Assembly (NCBI GenBank): GCA_937874515.1
Contig: CALNBV010000236.1
Span: forward strand, 3,203 to 67,202
Reading direction: 5' to 3'
Source: an uncultured Paenibacillaceae bacterium
GTDB taxonomy: Bacteria; Bacillota; Bacilli; Aneurinibacillales; Aneurinibacillaceae
Length of the DNA stretch: 64,000 bases
Shown: positions 7,696 through 17,900 of the stretch, one piece after another
Layout: each line of letters starts with the position of its first letter
Numbering within the stretch: the first letter of the stretch is position 1
Notes under the pieces: model-generated
Database searches by the model: none
The model's input: only the letters and a program-made list of their open reading frames with translations
What the model was told of the DNA's origin: nothing
Program-made: the position numbers and the translations under genes

Positions 7696-9774
7696 CTACA
7701 AACCTTTAGCCTTTTTAATGATTTCATCAGAAATGTTTCTTGGAACTTCGTCATAGTGATCGAATTCCATGCTGTAATTGCCACGACCCTGTGTACGAGA
7801 ACGAAGAGTAGTCGCATATCCGAACATTTCGGAAAGAGGTACAAAACCACGGATGATTTGTGCACCGTTGCGAGCTTCCATACCTTCGATACGTCCACGA
7901 CGGGAAGTAAGGTCACCCATTACATCACCCATGTATTCTTCAGGAACAGTGATTTCAATTTTCTCAATCGGTTCCAAAATACATGGATTACATTTCCTAC
8001 CTGCTTCTTTTAAGGACATTGAAGCAGCAATTTTAAACGCCATTTCAGAGGAGTCAACTTCATGGTAACTACCATGAACAAGACGAGCAGTTAAGTCAAG
8101 AATTGGATATCCAGCGAGAACACCATTTTTCATAGCATCTTCGATACCCGCTTGAACTGCAGGGACGTATTCACGAGGAACAACACCACCCACAATTTTG
8201 TTTTCGAATACAAGACCAGCACCTGATTCGCCTGGTTCAAATTCGATAACAACGTGACCGTATTGACCTTTACCACCTGATTGTTTAGCGTATTTCGTAT
8301 CAACTTTTGCAGGTTGACGGAATGCTTCTTTGTAAGCAACCTGTGGAGCACCTACATTGGCTTCTACTTTGAATTCCCGTTTTAAACGGTCAACGATGAT
8401 ATCAAGGTGAAGTTCACCCATACCAGAGATGATCGTTTGTCCAGTTTCATGGTCAGTGAACGTTTTGAAGGTTGGATCTTCTTCGGCCAATTTAGCAAGA
8501 GCCATACCCATTTTATCCTGGTCGGCTTTTGTTTTTGGCTCGATAGAAATAGAGATAACTGGATCAGGGAATTCCATAGATTCAAGAATAACAGTATCCT
8601 TTTCATCGCATAGAGTATCCCCAGTTGTTGTATCTTTTAAACCTACGCCTGCAGCAATGTCTCCGGAATAAACGGTTTTAATTTCTTCACGGTGGTTAGC
8701 ATGCATTTGCAGGATACGGCCAATACGTTCCCGTTTCCCTTTGGTAGAGTTGAGTACATAAGAACCGGAATCCAGTACACCAGAGTATACACGGAAGAAG
8801 GTTAACTTCCCAACATAAGGGTCAGTCATGATTTTGAATGCTAACGCAGCAAAAGGAGCCTCGTCGCTAGATTCACGTACAGTTTCCTCACCAGTATCAG
8901 GGTCAGTACCTTTAATTGCATGTACATCAAGTGGAGATGGCAAGTAGTCAACTACTGCATCCAACATTGGTTGTACCCCTTTATTCTTGTAAGAAGATCC
9001 ACAAAGAACTGGAGTAATTTGAACATTACATACCCCTTTACGAAGAGCAGCTTTTAATTCTGCTTCAGAAATCTCTTCCCCTTCGAGGTATTTCATGGTT
9101 AATTCTTCATCCAATTCTGCGATGGATTCAATCATTTTCAAACGCCATTCTTCAGCCAATTCCATCATATCTTCAGGAATGTCAGCTTCTTCTGACGTAG
9201 TGCCAAGGTCATCAGTATAGATGATGGCTTTGTTTTTAACAAGGTCAATAAGACCAACGAAGGTATCTTCTGCGCCAATAGGCAATTGAATCGGAACAGC
9301 ATTAGCTCCGAGACGATCACGCATTTGTTGCACCCCTGATAAGAAGTTAGCGCCAAGAATATCCATTTTATTTACATATGCAATACGTGGTACATCGTAT
9401 TTATCAGCCTGACGCCATACAGTTTCAGACTGAGGCTCAACGCCACCTTTAGCACAGAATACGCCTACTGCACCATCTAATACACGAAGGGAGCGTTCAA
9501 CTTCAACAGTGAAGTCTACGTGGCCAGGGGTATCAATAATATTGATCCGATTGCCTTTCCATTGTGCTGTAGTTGCAGCGGAAGTAATTGTGATTCCACG
9601 TTCTTGTTCTTGTTCCATCCAGTCCATAGTGGCTGCACCCTCATGAGTTTCACCAATTTTATGAACACGGCCAGTATAGAACAGAATACGCTCAGTGGTT
9701 GTCGTTTTACCGGCATCGATGTGAGCCATAATACCAATATTACGAGTGTTAAGTAGGGGGAATTCGCGTCCCAT
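7696..9774 (-). CDS. fusA: Elongation factor G
   Basis: Translocase GTPase, 692 residues, normal length. The G domain has AHIDAGKTTTTERILFYTG (P-loop, about 17-35), the switch region with EQERGITI, DTPGHVDFTVEVERSLRVLDG and NKMD. Domains II-V follow, with TFKTFTDHETGQTIISGMGE and a C-terminal domain V ending in RNISDEIIKKAKGL. It lies between rpsG and tuf, 84 bp before tuf. No change is obvious in the regions linked to fusidic acid resistance, though I did not align it. Confidence 0.98.
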   Translation of the reverse strand: MGREFPLLNTRNIGIMAHIDAGKTTTTERILFYTGRVHKIGETHEGAATMDWMEQEQERGITITSAATTAQWKGNRINIIDTPGHVDFTVEVERSLRVLDGAVGVFCAKGGVEPQSETVWRQADKYDVPRIAYVNKMDILGANFLSGVQQMRDRLGANAVPIQLPIGAEDTFVGLIDLVKNKAIIYTDDLGTTSEEADIPEDMMELAEEWRLKMIESIAELDEELTMKYLEGEEISEAELKAALRKGVCNVQITPVLCGSSYKNKGVQPMLDAVVDYLPSPLDVHAIKGTDPDTGEETVRESSDEAPFAALAFKIMTDPYVGKLTFFRVYSGVLDSGSYVLNSTKGKRERIGRILQMHANHREEIKTVYSGDIAAGVGLKDTTTGDTLCDEKDTVILESMEFPDPVISISIEPKTKADQDKMGMALAKLAEEDPTFKTFTDHETGQTIISGMGELHLDIIVDRLKREFKVEANVGAPQVAYKEAFRQPAKVDTKYAKQSGGKGQYGHVVIEFEPGESGAGLVFENKIVGGVVPREYVPAVQAGIEDAMKNGVLAGYPILDLTARLVHGSYHEVDSSEMAFKIAASMSLKEAGRKCNPCILEPIEKIEITVPEEYMGDVMGDLTSRRGRIEGMEARNGAQIIRGFVPLSEMFGYATTLRSRTQGRGNYSMEFDHYDEVPRNISDEIIKKAKGL

Positions 9775-9841
9775 TTGATATCGGCCCCTTTCTTCAAGAT
9801 GAAGATATGAAAATCAAAGCGACTATTAAGCCGCTTCGATT

Positions 9842-10312
9842 CTACCAGCGGTAATGTGCAAACGCTTTGTTTGCTTCCGCCATTTTATGGGTATCCTCGC
9901 GTTTCTTCACAGATGCACCAGTGTTGTTAGCTGCATCGAGAATTTCACCAGCAAGGCGTTCTTCCATGGTTTTCTCTCCGCGTCTGCGAGAGTATGTTAC
10001 CAACCAGCGAAGCCCAAGAGTTGTGCGGCGTTCTGGACGTACTTCAACAGGTACTTGATAGTTAGCACCACCAACACGGCGTGCACGAACTTCGAGAACT
10101 GGCATAATGTTTTTCATTGCTTCTTCAAATACTTCCATAGCTTCGCGGCCAGTGCGTTGTTGCACAAGTTGGAAAGCATCATAAAGAATACGTTGAGAAA
10201 CACCGCGTTTCCCGTCAAGCATCATGCGGTTAATTAAGCGAGTAACAAGTTTGCTGTTATAAATCGGATCGGGTAATACATCACGGCGAGGTACTGGTCC
10301 TTTACGTGGCAT
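9842..10312 (-). CDS. rpsG: 30S ribosomal protein S7
   Basis: 156 residues starting MPRKGPVPRRDVLPDP, the classic S7 N-terminus, and ending HKMAEANKAFAHYRW. S7 nucleates assembly of the 30S head by binding the 3' domain of 16S rRNA and lies at the E site. In some bacteria it represses its own operon through mRNA binding; I see no specific site for that here. It follows rpsL by 57 bp, with GGAGGG in front of its ATG. Confidence 0.98.
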   Translation of the reverse strand: MPRKGPVPRRDVLPDPIYNSKLVTRLINRMMLDGKRGVSQRILYDAFQLVQQRTGREAMEVFEEAMKNIMPVLEVRARRVGGANYQVPVEVRPERRTTLGLRWLVTYSRRRGEKTMEERLAGEILDAANNTGASVKKREDTHKMAEANKAFAHYRW

Positions 10313-10369
10313 AGTTTTCCCTCCTTTACTTCTAATTTTTCTTTTTTTGAATCAAACGAAACATACAAA

Positions 10370-10792
10370 TTAAGCTTTAGGAGCTTTTGGACGTTTTGAA
10401 CCGTATTTAGAACGAGACTGCTTGCGGTTTTGTACCCCAGCTGTATCGAGAGCACCACGTACAATTTTGTAACGTACCCCAGGTAAGTCTTTTACACGAC
10501 CACCACGAACAAGAACAACGCTATGCTCTTGTAAGTTATGGCCAATCCCTGGAATATATGCGGTAACCTCGATTCCGTTTGTTAAACGAACACGGGCATA
10601 TTTACGCAATGCAGAGTTCGGTTTTTTCGGCGTCATTGTACCAACACGAGTACATACCCCACGTTTTTGTGGAGAGTTCAAGTTAGTAAGCTCTTTCTTC
10701 ATACTGTTATAACCTTTTAAAAGAGCAGGAGACTTAGATTTGTACTCCTTCTTTTCGCGACCTTTGCGTACAAGCTGATTGATCGTTGGCAT
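10370..10792 (-). CDS. rpsL: 30S ribosomal protein S12
   Basis: 140 residues. It is a decoding-centre protein that contacts helices 18, 27 and 44 of 16S rRNA. Motifs MPTINQLVRKGR, GVCTRVGTMTPKKPNSALRK and VRGGRVKDLPGVRYK are intact; the lysine in TPKKPNS is the streptomycin-sensitive residue. I chose the ATG at 10792 with GGAGGTG 8 nt upstream rather than an open start three codons earlier. It follows the L7Ae-type gene after a gap of about 130 bp that holds a long hairpin. Confidence 0.98.
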   Translation of the reverse strand: MPTINQLVRKGREKKEYKSKSPALLKGYNSMKKELTNLNSPQKRGVCTRVGTMTPKKPNSALRKYARVRLTNGIEVTAYIPGIGHNLQEHSVVLVRGGRVKDLPGVRYKIVRGALDTAGVQNRKQSRSKYGSKRPKAPKA

Positions 10793-10865
10793 GTGTCGCA
10801 CCTCCTTCCAAACTTAGCGATTTAAGACCACAGGTCCTGGTGATTCATCAAAAGGCAAATGAAAA

Positions 10866-10920
10866 GTTTTTGCCATCGCACCCTGGGACCATTAGGTTTC
10901 AGAGTACGATGAGCAAAAAC
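10866..10920 (-). promoter_or_regulatory. Long stem-loop in the rpsL leader
   Basis: GTTTTTGCTCATCGTACTCTG-type and CAGGGTGCGATGGCAAAAAC-type arms pair over about 19-20 bp with one bulged T and G-U pairs, closing a loop of about 14 nt. A broken T-rich run follows. It could be an attenuator, a processing site, or a protein-binding leader for the S12-S7-EF-G-EF-Tu genes. The fold is seen; the role is inferred. Confidence 0.55.
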
Positions 10921-10925
10921 AGGGT

Positions 10926-11186
10926 TTACCTTGTTGATTCTAGTTTAATTCCAACTACTGCAGCACTTACTTCAATTCCACATACCTTACCAAGATGGCG
11001 CATGGAGTCCACATAGGACACAGGAATCTCGTATTCCTTGCATAAGGATAAGATTTTCCCAATGACCCGATCATCCGCATCCTCCGCAACCACAATCTGG
11101 GACATCTGGCCCTTTTCAATGGCCCGAATCGTATGCTTCGTGCCAACAGTAATAGATGCTGCCTTCTCTACTTTATCATAAGACAT
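10926..11186 (-). CDS. rplGB: L7Ae/L30e/S12e/Gadd45-family ribosomal protein (YbxF type)
   Basis: 86 residues from the ATG at 11186 (MSYDKVEKAASITVGTKHT), which has GGAGG 8 nt upstream; an open frame continues further up without a site. The small RNA-binding fold of this family recognises kink-turns. GTKHTIRAIEKG and the conserved VAEDADDRV segment match YbxF, which sits at this place between rpoC and rpsL in Bacillus and associates with ribosomes. Its exact role is not settled in the family. It is co-transcribed with rpoBC, judging by spacing. Confidence 0.88.
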   Translation of the reverse strand: MSYDKVEKAASITVGTKHTIRAIEKGQMSQIVVAEDADDRVIGKILSLCKEYEIPVSYVDSMRHLGKVCGIEVSAAVVGIKLESTR

Positions 11187-11258
11187 TTTCATATCCTCCA
11201 AAGTACAGGTATCAGGCACACTTAAATATAATATCACCAGGCAAATCCGGTGTCAAGT

Positions 11259-14200
11259 TTAAACTGACCATTCTTCTACTGCATTTTCTTCTGAATTATC
11301 ATCAGAAAGGGATTCATTAACTTCTGACTCTTTAGGCATTAAATCATGTTCTAATTCAATGTTCCTATAACGATTCATACCTGTTCCTGCAGGTACAAGC
11401 TTACCAATGATAACATTCTCTTTCAGACCAAGGAGACGGTCCACTTTCCCTTTAATTGCTGCATCTGTTAAGACACGAGTGGTCTCCTGGAAGGATGCTG
11501 CAGAAAGGAATGAATCTGTTTCAAGAGATGCTTTGGTAATCCCAAGGAGAACAGGGCGAGCTACAGCAGGTTGTTTTCCTTCCCAAAGTGCCTTTTGGTT
11601 GGCTGCTTCGAATTCATGGATTTCAACATAAGAACCAGGAAGAAGATCAGTCTCACCATTATCGATGATACGGACTTTCCGGAGCATTTGCCGAACCATA
11701 ACTTCAACGTGCTTATCGTTAATTTCTACCCCTTGCATCCGGTATACTTTTTGTACCTCTTGCAAGATATAGTATTGAACACCACGCAAGCCACGAACTT
11801 TGAGCATTTCCTTCGGATCTACGGAACCCTCTGTTAATTCCTCGCCAATCCCAACCTTATGCCCCACAGGGACTTTAATGCGAGAGCCATAAGGAATTTG
11901 ATAAACTTTGTTTTCTGTTTCCCCGCGAATTTCAACTTCCCGGCGTTCTTTGCCTTCACGAATCTCAATGACTTCCCCTTCAATTTCTGTAATAAGGGCT
12001 TGCCCTTTTGGATTACGGGCTTCAAATAGCTCTTGAATACGAGGAAGACCTTGCGTGATATCGTCACCGGCTACCCCACCTGTATGGAAGGTACGCATGG
12101 TTAACTGGGTACCTGGTTCACCAATGGATTGGGCCGCAATAATGCCAACTGCTTCCCCAACATCCACTTCTTTACCCGTTGCCAGGTTACGTCCATAACA
12201 CTTCTTACATACCCCATGCTGGGTACGACAAGCCATAACAGAACGAATATAAACTTCCTCAATGCCTGCTGCTATAATCGTTTCTGCAATTTCTTCATCA
12301 ATTAAATCATTGCGTTGCACAATGATTTCCCCTGTTTGTGGGTGTCGAAGGGTTTGGAATGAATACCGCCCGACAAGACGATCGTAAAGGTCCTCAATCA
12401 TTTCATTGCCATCACGAATAGCACGGGCAGGAATTCCTTTATCAGTACCGCAATCTTCCTCACGGGCAATAACATCCTGAGCAACGTCTACGAGACGACG
12501 GGTCAGGTAACCAGAGTCAGCAGTACGTAACGCAGTATCCGCCAGCCCTTTCCGAGCACCGTGGGTAGAAATAAAGTATTCCAAAACCGTTAATCCTTCC
12601 CGGAAGTTGGATTTAATTGGCAATTCAATAATTCTCCCAGATGGGTTAGCCATCAATCCACGCATCCCGGCTAACTGAGTAATCTGGGATACGTTACCCC
12701 GTGCCCCCGAAGTCGCCATCATGTTAATGGCATTGAATTTATCCAATGAGTCCATCAACACTTTCGTAACTTCATCTTTTGCTTTACTCCAAATGGAGAT
12801 TACCCGGTCGTAACGTTCATTTTCCGTAATTAAACCTCTACGGTATTGGTTCATAACCACATTTACTTTTTGGTCTGCTTCATCCAAAATCCGCTGTTTT
12901 TCCTTAGGTGGATTAATATCAGAAACGGCAACGGTAATCCCTGCACGGGTAGAATACTTAAAGCCAGCCTCTTTAATTCGGTCCAGAATCACGGAAGTTT
13001 GGGTTGTACCAAAGCGGCGGAAACATTCTGCGATAATGGTTCCAAGGAATTTCTTCGTTACTGCCTGTTGTTCTGGCAATTGTTGAATGAATTCCCGTAC
13101 ATTAACCCCTTTATCGAAAATGAAATATTTATCCGGAACTTGTTTTTGTAAATTATCTTTCGTTGGTTCATTAATGTAAGGAAGCTCTGGAGGGAAGATT
13201 TCATTCAGAATAATTTTCCCAACAGTTGTAATTAACAAAGCATTGCTTTGTTGTTCCGTAAAGGACGTTTTATTTAAATTCTTCGCATACACACCAATAC
13301 GGGCATGTAAACCAACCACTCCATTTGCATAAGCAGAAATGGCTTGATCACCATTAGGGAAAACTTTCCCTTCTCCAACAGCTTTGCTGTCTTCCATGGT
13401 TAAATAGAACATCCCCAGTACCATATCCTGTGATGGTGTAACAACTGGCTTACCATCTTTCGGGTTCAGGATATTTTGCGCGGCAAGCATCAACAATCTG
13501 GCTTCAGCCTGTGCTTCCGCAGAAAGAGGTACATGGACAGCCATTTGGTCACCATCAAAGTCAGCATTATATGCTGTACAAACGAGTGGATGAAGACGAA
13601 TGGCCCGACCTTCTACAAGGGTAGGTTCAAATGCCTGAATCCCCAGACGGTGAAGGGTGGGGGCACGGTTCAAGAGCACTGGATGTTCTTTAATCACATC
13701 TTCAAGAACGTCCCAAACTTCTGGATGAATCCGTTCCACTTTCCGTTTTGCGGATTTAATATTATGAGCTAATCCTTTACTAACCAACTCTTTCATAACG
13801 AAAGGTTTAAAGAGTTCCAATGCCATTTCTTTTGGCAAACCGCACTGGTACATCTTCAATTGAGGCCCTACTACGATAACAGAACGTCCGGAGTAGTCTA
13901 CACGTTTCCCAAGAAGGTTTTGACGGAAACGTCCTTGTTTCCCTTTAAGCATATGGCTCAAGGATTTAAGTGGACGATTGCCAGGTCCTGTTACAGGACG
14001 TCCCCGGCGGCCATTATCAATCAGGGCGTCTACTGCTTCTTGAAGCATACGTTTTTCATTTTGTACGATAATATCAGGAGCGCCTAAATCTAAAAGGCGT
14101 TTTAAACGGTTATTCCGATTGATTACCCGACGATATAAATCATTCAAATCTGATGTAGCAAAACGTCCCCCATCCAACTGAACCATAGGACGCAATTCCG

Positions 14201-14906
14201 GTGGAATTACTGGGAGAACATCCAATACCATCCAATCAGGATGATTGCCGGAGTTGCGGAAGGCTTCTAATACTTCTAAGCGTTTAATCACCCGATTCCT
14301 TCTTTGGCCCTGGGCATTCTTCAACTCTTCCTTTAAGTAATCCACTTCTTTATCAAGGTCTATTTCTGCAAGAAGCTTTCTAATTGCTTCAGCACCCATA
14401 GAAGCCTGGAACGTATTCCCGTATTTTTCCCGGTAATTTCGATACTCTTTTTCAGAAAGAAGTTGTTTTTTCTCCAGTGGCGTATCCCCAGCATCAGTAA
14501 CCACATAGGAAGCGAAATAGATAACCTCTTCTAAGGAACGAGGGGACATATCTAAAACAAGACCCATGCGACTAGGAATCCCTTTGAAGTACCAAATGTG
14601 GGAAACAGGGGCAGCTAATTCAATGTGCCCCATTCTTTCCCTTCTTACTTTCGCCCGGGTTACTTCAACACCGCAGCGATCACAAACAACACCTTTATAT
14701 CGAACCCGTTTATATTTACCGCAATGACATTCCCAGTCCTTCGTTGGGCCGAAAATCTTTTCGCAGAACAATCCTTCTTTTTCCGGTTTTAATGTCCGGT
14801 AGTTGATGGTTTCAGGTTTCTTTACTTCACCAAAGGACCATGAGCGGATCTTATCAGGTGAAGCGAGGCCAATTTTCATGGACTCGAAATTATTCACATC
14901 TAACAA
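11259..14906 (-). CDS. rpoC: DNA-directed RNA polymerase subunit beta'
   Basis: 1215 residues, the usual Firmicute length without large lineage insertions. It holds the N-terminal zinc ribbon (CHCGKYKRVRYKGVVCDRCG), the active-site NADFDGDQMAVH with three Mg-binding aspartates, a second zinc site (CRTQHGVCKKCYG), and the trigger loop region GEPGTQLTMRTFHTGGVA. The C-terminus ends in an acidic tail, EESDDNSEENAVEEW-like. It lies 35 bp after rpoB. Confidence 0.98.
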   Translation of the reverse strand: MLDVNNFESMKIGLASPDKIRSWSFGEVKKPETINYRTLKPEKEGLFCEKIFGPTKDWECHCGKYKRVRYKGVVCDRCGVEVTRAKVRRERMGHIELAAPVSHIWYFKGIPSRMGLVLDMSPRSLEEVIYFASYVVTDAGDTPLEKKQLLSEKEYRNYREKYGNTFQASMGAEAIRKLLAEIDLDKEVDYLKEELKNAQGQRRNRVIKRLEVLEAFRNSGNHPDWMVLDVLPVIPPELRPMVQLDGGRFATSDLNDLYRRVINRNNRLKRLLDLGAPDIIVQNEKRMLQEAVDALIDNGRRGRPVTGPGNRPLKSLSHMLKGKQGRFRQNLLGKRVDYSGRSVIVVGPQLKMYQCGLPKEMALELFKPFVMKELVSKGLAHNIKSAKRKVERIHPEVWDVLEDVIKEHPVLLNRAPTLHRLGIQAFEPTLVEGRAIRLHPLVCTAYNADFDGDQMAVHVPLSAEAQAEARLLMLAAQNILNPKDGKPVVTPSQDMVLGMFYLTMEDSKAVGEGKVFPNGDQAISAYANGVVGLHARIGVYAKNLNKTSFTEQQSNALLITTVGKIILNEIFPPELPYINEPTKDNLQKQVPDKYFIFDKGVNVREFIQQLPEQQAVTKKFLGTIIAECFRRFGTTQTSVILDRIKEAGFKYSTRAGITVAVSDINPPKEKQRILDEADQKVNVVMNQYRRGLITENERYDRVISIWSKAKDEVTKVLMDSLDKFNAINMMATSGARGNVSQITQLAGMRGLMANPSGRIIELPIKSNFREGLTVLEYFISTHGARKGLADTALRTADSGYLTRRLVDVAQDVIAREEDCGTDKGIPARAIRDGNEMIEDLYDRLVGRYSFQTLRHPQTGEIIVQRNDLIDEEIAETIIAAGIEEVYIRSVMACRTQHGVCKKCYGRNLATGKEVDVGEAVGIIAAQSIGEPGTQLTMRTFHTGGVAGDDITQGLPRIQELFEARNPKGQALITEIEGEVIEIREGKERREVEIRGETENKVYQIPYGSRIKVPVGHKVGIGEELTEGSVDPKEMLKVRGLRGVQYYILQEVQKVYRMQGVEINDKHVEVMVRQMLRKVRIIDNGETDLLPGSYVEIHEFEAANQKALWEGKQPAVARPVLLGITKASLETDSFLSAASFQETTRVLTDAAIKGKVDRLLGLKENVIIGKLVPAGTGMNRYRNIELEHDLMPKESEVNESLSDDNSEENAVEEWSV

Positions 14907-14941
14907 AGGGCATTCCTCCCATTACTTCCCGGTTTCATCCT

Positions 14942-17900
14942 TTATTCTTCAGCACCGCTAACGCTCAATGATAGTTTATCCGGGGGGGTATCGTCTTCAT
15001 CATCAGAATCCCTCATTTCGATTTCTTTCTCGTCTCCAGAAAGAATCTTCACATCCATACCCAGACTTTGCAGTTCTTTAATTAATACTTTAAAGGATTC
15101 CGGTACACCGGGTTCCGGTACATTTTCACCTTTTACAATGGCTTCGTAAGTTTTCACCCGGCCAATGACATCGTCAGATTTCACAGTGAGAATTTCTTGT
15201 AAGGTATAGGCGGCACCATAAGCCTCCAATGCCCAAACCTCCATCTCACCAAAACGTTGACCACCAAATTGCGCTTTACCTCCAAGAGGTTGCTGGGTAA
15301 CCAAAGAATAAGGTCCCGTAGAACGAGCATGGATTTTATCGTCAACCATGTGGGCCAGTTTGATCATATACATAACCCCAACGGTAACTTCTCGGTCAAA
15401 GGGTTCACCTGAACGTCCATCAAATAAGTTGAATTTCCCTGAGCGACTGAATCCTGCTTCTTCAAGGGCATCAAATACATCGTATTCAGTAGCACCGTCA
15501 AATACAGGCGTTGCAATATGAATTCCCAAAGCTCTGGCAGCCATTCCAAGGTGAACTTCAAGAGCCTGACCAATATTCATCCGAGAAGGTACCCCAAGTG
15601 GATTTAATACAACCTGTACTGGAGTGCCGTCTGGTAAGAATGGCATATCTTCTTCAGGAAGAATACGGGCGATAACCCCTTTGTTTCCATGGCGGCCAGC
15701 CATTTTATCCCCAACGGAGATTTTACGTTTTTGTGCAATATAGCAACGAACCAACTGGTTTACTCCAGGAGGCAGTTCATCGCCATTTTCTCGGGTAAAG
15801 ACTTTCACATCTACAACAATTCCGGAACCGCCATGTGGAACCCGTAATGAAGTATCACGGACTTCACGGGCTTTTTCACCGAAAATCGCGTGAAGCAAAC
15901 GTTCTTCAGCAGTGAGTTCTGTTACCCCTTTTGGCGTTACTTTACCAACGAGAATATCCCCGTCTTTAATTTCAGCGCCTACACGGATAATTCCCCGTTC
16001 ATCAAGGTTACGTAAAGCATCTTCCCCAACGTTGGGAATATCACGGGTAATTTCTTCTGGCCCTAATTTAGTATCCCGTGCCTCTGCTTCATACTCTTCT
16101 ATATGAATGGACGTATAAACATCTTCTTTTACCAGTTTCTCACTAAGAAGAATGGCATCCTCGTAGTTGTACCCTTCCCAGGTCATGAATGCGACTACAA
16201 CATTTCGTCCTAAAGCCAGCTCTCCCATTTCGGTAGAAGGTCCATCGGCGATAATATCGCCAGCTTTTACGAATGCACCTTTTTTAATGATTGGACGTTG
16301 GTTAATACATGTCCCCTGGTTAGAACGGATAAATTTATGAAGTTTATATTTATCCAAATCTCCCATAATGGTTTTGCCATCTACTTCTTCTTGACGACGA
16401 ACCCAGATTTCTCGGGCGGTTACACGCTCTACCACACCTGGATGGCGAACAACAATAGCTACCCCAGAATCCTTAGCCCCTTTATATTCCATACCTGTTC
16501 CGATAAATGGTGCTTTAGGAACAAGAAGGGGAACTGCTTGACGCTGCATGTTGGATCCCATTAACGCACGGTTGGCGTCATCGTTTTCCAAGAATGGAAT
16601 TAATGCTGTTGCTACAGATACAACCTGCTTTGGTGAAACGTCCATAAAATCTACTTTATCTCTAGCAACAGTGACGATATCCCCTCTGCGACGGCAGATA
16701 ACCATTTCATTGGCGAATTCCCCGTTTTCCGTTAATGGAGCATTAGCCTGGGCTACGTTATACACATCTTCCTCATCAGCTGTCATGTAAATAATTTGTT
16801 CAGTCACTTGTCCTGTTTCCGGATCAATCCGGCGACGAGGCGTTTCAATGAAACCATATTCGTTAATGCGAGCATAAGAAGAAAGTGAGTTAATTAACCC
16901 GATATTCGGACCTTCAGGGGTTTCAATTGGACACATGCGCCCATAGTGGGAATAGTGTACGTCCCGCACTTCGAATCCAGCTCGTTCCCTGGTTAAACCG
17001 CCAGGTCCAAGAGCAGATAAACGACGTTTATGAGTTAGCTCTGCCAGTGGATTGGTTTGATCCATAAATTGAGAGAGCTGTGAACTTCCAAAGAACTCTT
17101 TAATTGCAGCAATCACAGGGCGAATATTAATGAGCGCCTGAGGAGTAATGGCATTGGCATCCTGAATGGACATTCTCTCCCGTACCACTCTTTCCATACG
17201 GGATAACCCAATACGGAATTGGTTTTGCAATAATTCCCCTACAGAACGAAGGCGACGATTGCCAAGATGGTCAATATCATCGGTTGTGCCTATTCCATGT
17301 AAAAGATTAATAAAATAATTAATAGATGAAATAATATCAGCAGGGGTAATATATTTCACCATTTTATCAATCGTGCCATTGGCAATCACTTTAATTACTT
17401 TTCCATCATCAAGAGAAGAGAATACATTGATGGCTTGCAAGCGAATATCATCTTCTAAAACGCCGCCACGAGGTTTAATCGTGCTGAATCCAACGCTTTC
17501 TTCTAAGAGAGGAAGAATGCGATCAAGGATACGGCGATCAATCATTTGACCTGCTTCAGCAACAATTTCTCCTGTATTCTCATCAAAAAGAGTCTCAGCT
17601 AAACGTTGGTTTAACAGTCTATTTTTGATATGTAATTTCTTGTTGATTTTATAGCGTCCTACATTGGCAAGATCGTACCGTTTAGGGTCAAAGAAACGAG
17701 AGATTAATAAACTCTTCGCATTCTCAACTGTTGGCGGTTCACCTGGACGAAGTCTTTCATAGATTTCAATTAAGGCTTTTTCAGTAGAATCTGTGTTGTC
17801 TTTTTCCAGGGTATTTTTGATATACTCATCTTCCCCTAGAAGATTTAAGATTTCTACATCTGTCCCAAAACCAAGTGCGCGCAAAAGAACCGTAACAGGG

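Noticed and set aside
8130..9797. Several open frames overlapping fusA on both strands
   Set aside because: They follow from the biased composition of a highly expressed gene; none has a ribosome site or recognisable motif, and fusA covers the region fully.
11407..14087. Plus-strand open frames within rpoC
   Set aside because: They are antisense to a conserved essential gene and have no recognisable product.
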